Of a stretch of DNA of 64,000 nt, positions 62,705-64,000 are shown one piece after another. The number at the start of each line of letters is the position of its first letter. The first letter of the stretch is position 1. Under the pieces are notes generated by a model. It worked only from the letters and a program-made list of their open reading frames with translations. It did no database searches and had not been told where the DNA came from. Where the stretch lies: NCBI GenBank assembly GCA_001949185.1, contig BDGG01000002.1:2099145-2163144 (forward strand), written 5' to 3'. A program made the translations under genes and the position numbers. The DNA is from Ramazzottius varieornatus. Lineage: Eukaryota > Tardigrada > Eutardigrada > Parachela > Ramazzottiidae.

Positions 62705-63785
62705 CGCATCGCGCCATACATAGACTGCCAGAACATTACTTATTTTGAGCAGAGGAGGTAAGCTGGATAAACGTCATTATTTTTAGACCAATGGGAAGAA
62801 AAAGTTAGATTCTTCCAGTTCCTTCAACGCAGTTCGATGGTACATGATTGTAGAGGTGTAGGAAAAACGTGTCAAGCCGATCTGGCGGTTGAGTACACTT
62901 CGATGACTGACCACATTTTGACGGCTAGTGAAGCGCGAAATCTGTCTTAGGAGGGACCCTTCAGACCATGACATTCGCCGATCACGGAACCAATGCTTTT
63001 TTTGCATTAGCTGAGGCCCTTAGCACTCTACAAAGTATCGGGAAGAACGGCGAATACCACTTCCTGGAGCTGGAGGGAATCCCGAAGGCGCGTCGTCGAC
63101 TTTAAAAACCCTGTTATAGCATGTATAATGTTACACAAGACGATCCAAAAACTGGTCGGTTAGCTACGGAAACTCCAGAATCTACGTCAGGAAGATGTAA
63201 GATGTTCCGAACTTTATTCGGGCTGCCACCAACAAAAGGCGAACTTTTCGGGAAATTTTTTTGCGCATGATAGTACGTATTGCGGCGCTGTAACTGCTCC
63301 CGTCAGACACTACAAAAGATACTTTGACCACGAGTTTGCTCCTTACTGGTATGAGGTTCTGAACATCATTTTAAATCTTCCGCACGTGAAGCTGGAGTTT
63401 CCTTAGCTAGTCGACCAGTTTTCGGACCGTTATACATGCTACAACACGGATTCTACAGTCGCCGAAGAGCACTAAGGGCCTCAGCTAATGCAAAAAAAGC
63501 ATTGGTTCCGTGATCGGCGAATGTCATGGTCTGAAGGGTCCCTCCTAAGACAGATTTCGCGCTTCACTAGCCGTCAAAATGTGGTCAGTCATCGAAGTGT
63601 ACTCAACCGCCAGATCGGCTTGACACGTTTTTCCTACACCTCTACAATCATGTACCATCGAACTGCGTTGAAGGAACTGGAAGAATCTAACTTTTTCTTC
63701 CCATTGGTCTAAAAATAATGACGTTAATCCAGCTTACCTCCTCTGCTCGAAATAAATAATGTTCTGGGAATCTATGGCGCCATAA
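62705..63785. mobile_element. 1.1 kb foldback inverted repeat
   Basis: Left arm (about 62705-63213) and right arm (about 63357-63785) are inverted copies around a ~140 bp centre. The section 62783-63007 matches 63488-63712 without any difference I can see, so the same 74-codon frame appears on both strands. Inner parts (around AAAAACTGGTCG / CGACCAGTTTT) and the outer ends are diverged, and the left arm has an extra ~65 bp near 63035-63110. It has no recognised transposase and abuts the hAT target site. It is best described as a foldback element or large MITE. Confidence 0.8.
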
Positions 63786-64000
63786 ACGGTCCGTCCCCCG
63801 ATGCTAAGCTCCGTTTCACGAGTACCGTACTTTTAGATTTCGTCTCTTTAAGTTCAGAGAAGATTCGAGTCGAGCTGGAACTTTCTCTGCGACTATATCT
63901 GTCCATCAGAGCTATCGGATGGCCGTTGCAGAAAGTTGGGATCAGCTCTCGGTCATCCCGCTACGGGGGGAGATCACCTGATAAGGTCTCTGCTTCCCCT
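63786..64000. other. window end, no gene seen
   Basis: Only 215 bp beyond the foldback repeat; no supported feature. Confidence 0.3.

Overview
This 64 kb window is animal nuclear DNA. Genes are split by short GT-AG introns (mostly about 60 to 400 bp), and several families are specific to animals: a labial/Hox1 homeobox gene, ATG16L1, a secretin/adhesion-type receptor, a Ly6/GPI protein, NAGK and a PWWP3/MUM1-like protein. The compact layout and the labial sequence suggest a small ecdysozoan. A tardigrade (Hypsibius-like) is my best guess, but this is inference only.

Layout. 0-2 kb: 3' exons of an unrecognised minus-strand gene. 3.1-4.4 kb: minus-strand multipass membrane protein, TMEM121-like. 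5.1-6.8 kb: minus-strand MFS transporter relic with in-frame stops. 8.2-11.3 kb: plus-strand ATG16L1, eight exons that join in frame. 14.2-15.5 kb: plus-strand family-B-like 7TM receptor. 17.1-20.3 kb: minus-strand cytochrome P450, seven exons, with a 900 bp TA-flanked element in one intron. 23.4-24.1 kb: small minus-strand single-pass membrane protein. 24.7-28.1 kb: plus-strand, decayed transposase-like gene (BED finger plus a DUF7869-like domain). 29.7-31.7 kb: large minus-strand secreted protein of unknown family. 32.1 kb: tRNA-Phe(GAA). 33.1-33.9 kb: minus-strand UBE2R/CDC34 E2 enzyme. 36.1-38.0 kb: plus-strand PWWP3/MUM1-like protein. 44.1-48.5 kb: labial, preceded by 6 kb without convincing genes. 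48.7-50.2 kb: minus-strand Ly6 protein. 50.5-52.2 kb: minus-strand LysM membrane protein with two possible alternative 3' ends. 54.1-54.7 kb: broken GPCR. 56.7-58.5 kb: minus-strand NAGK. 59.5-62.7 kb: complete but decayed hAT transposon with an exact 8 bp target duplication. 62.7-63.8 kb: large foldback inverted repeat.

How things relate. The genes form no operon or obvious pathway; they are individually regulated housekeeping, receptor and developmental genes. The shared thread is repetitive DNA. About ten or more copies of a roughly 50-55 bp palindromic hairpin (arms CAAGTGGCGCAC / GTGCGCCACTTG) sit in introns of ATG16L1, labial, Ly6 and NAGK and in the spacer upstream of labial, and I place none in an accepted exon. 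One copy shows a paired, compensating change. Together with the possible membrane-anchor switch of the LysM gene, this is the most interesting content.

Gene models were built by eye from splice sites and reading-phase agreement. Exon coordinates given in the entries are my own and were not tested against transcripts.
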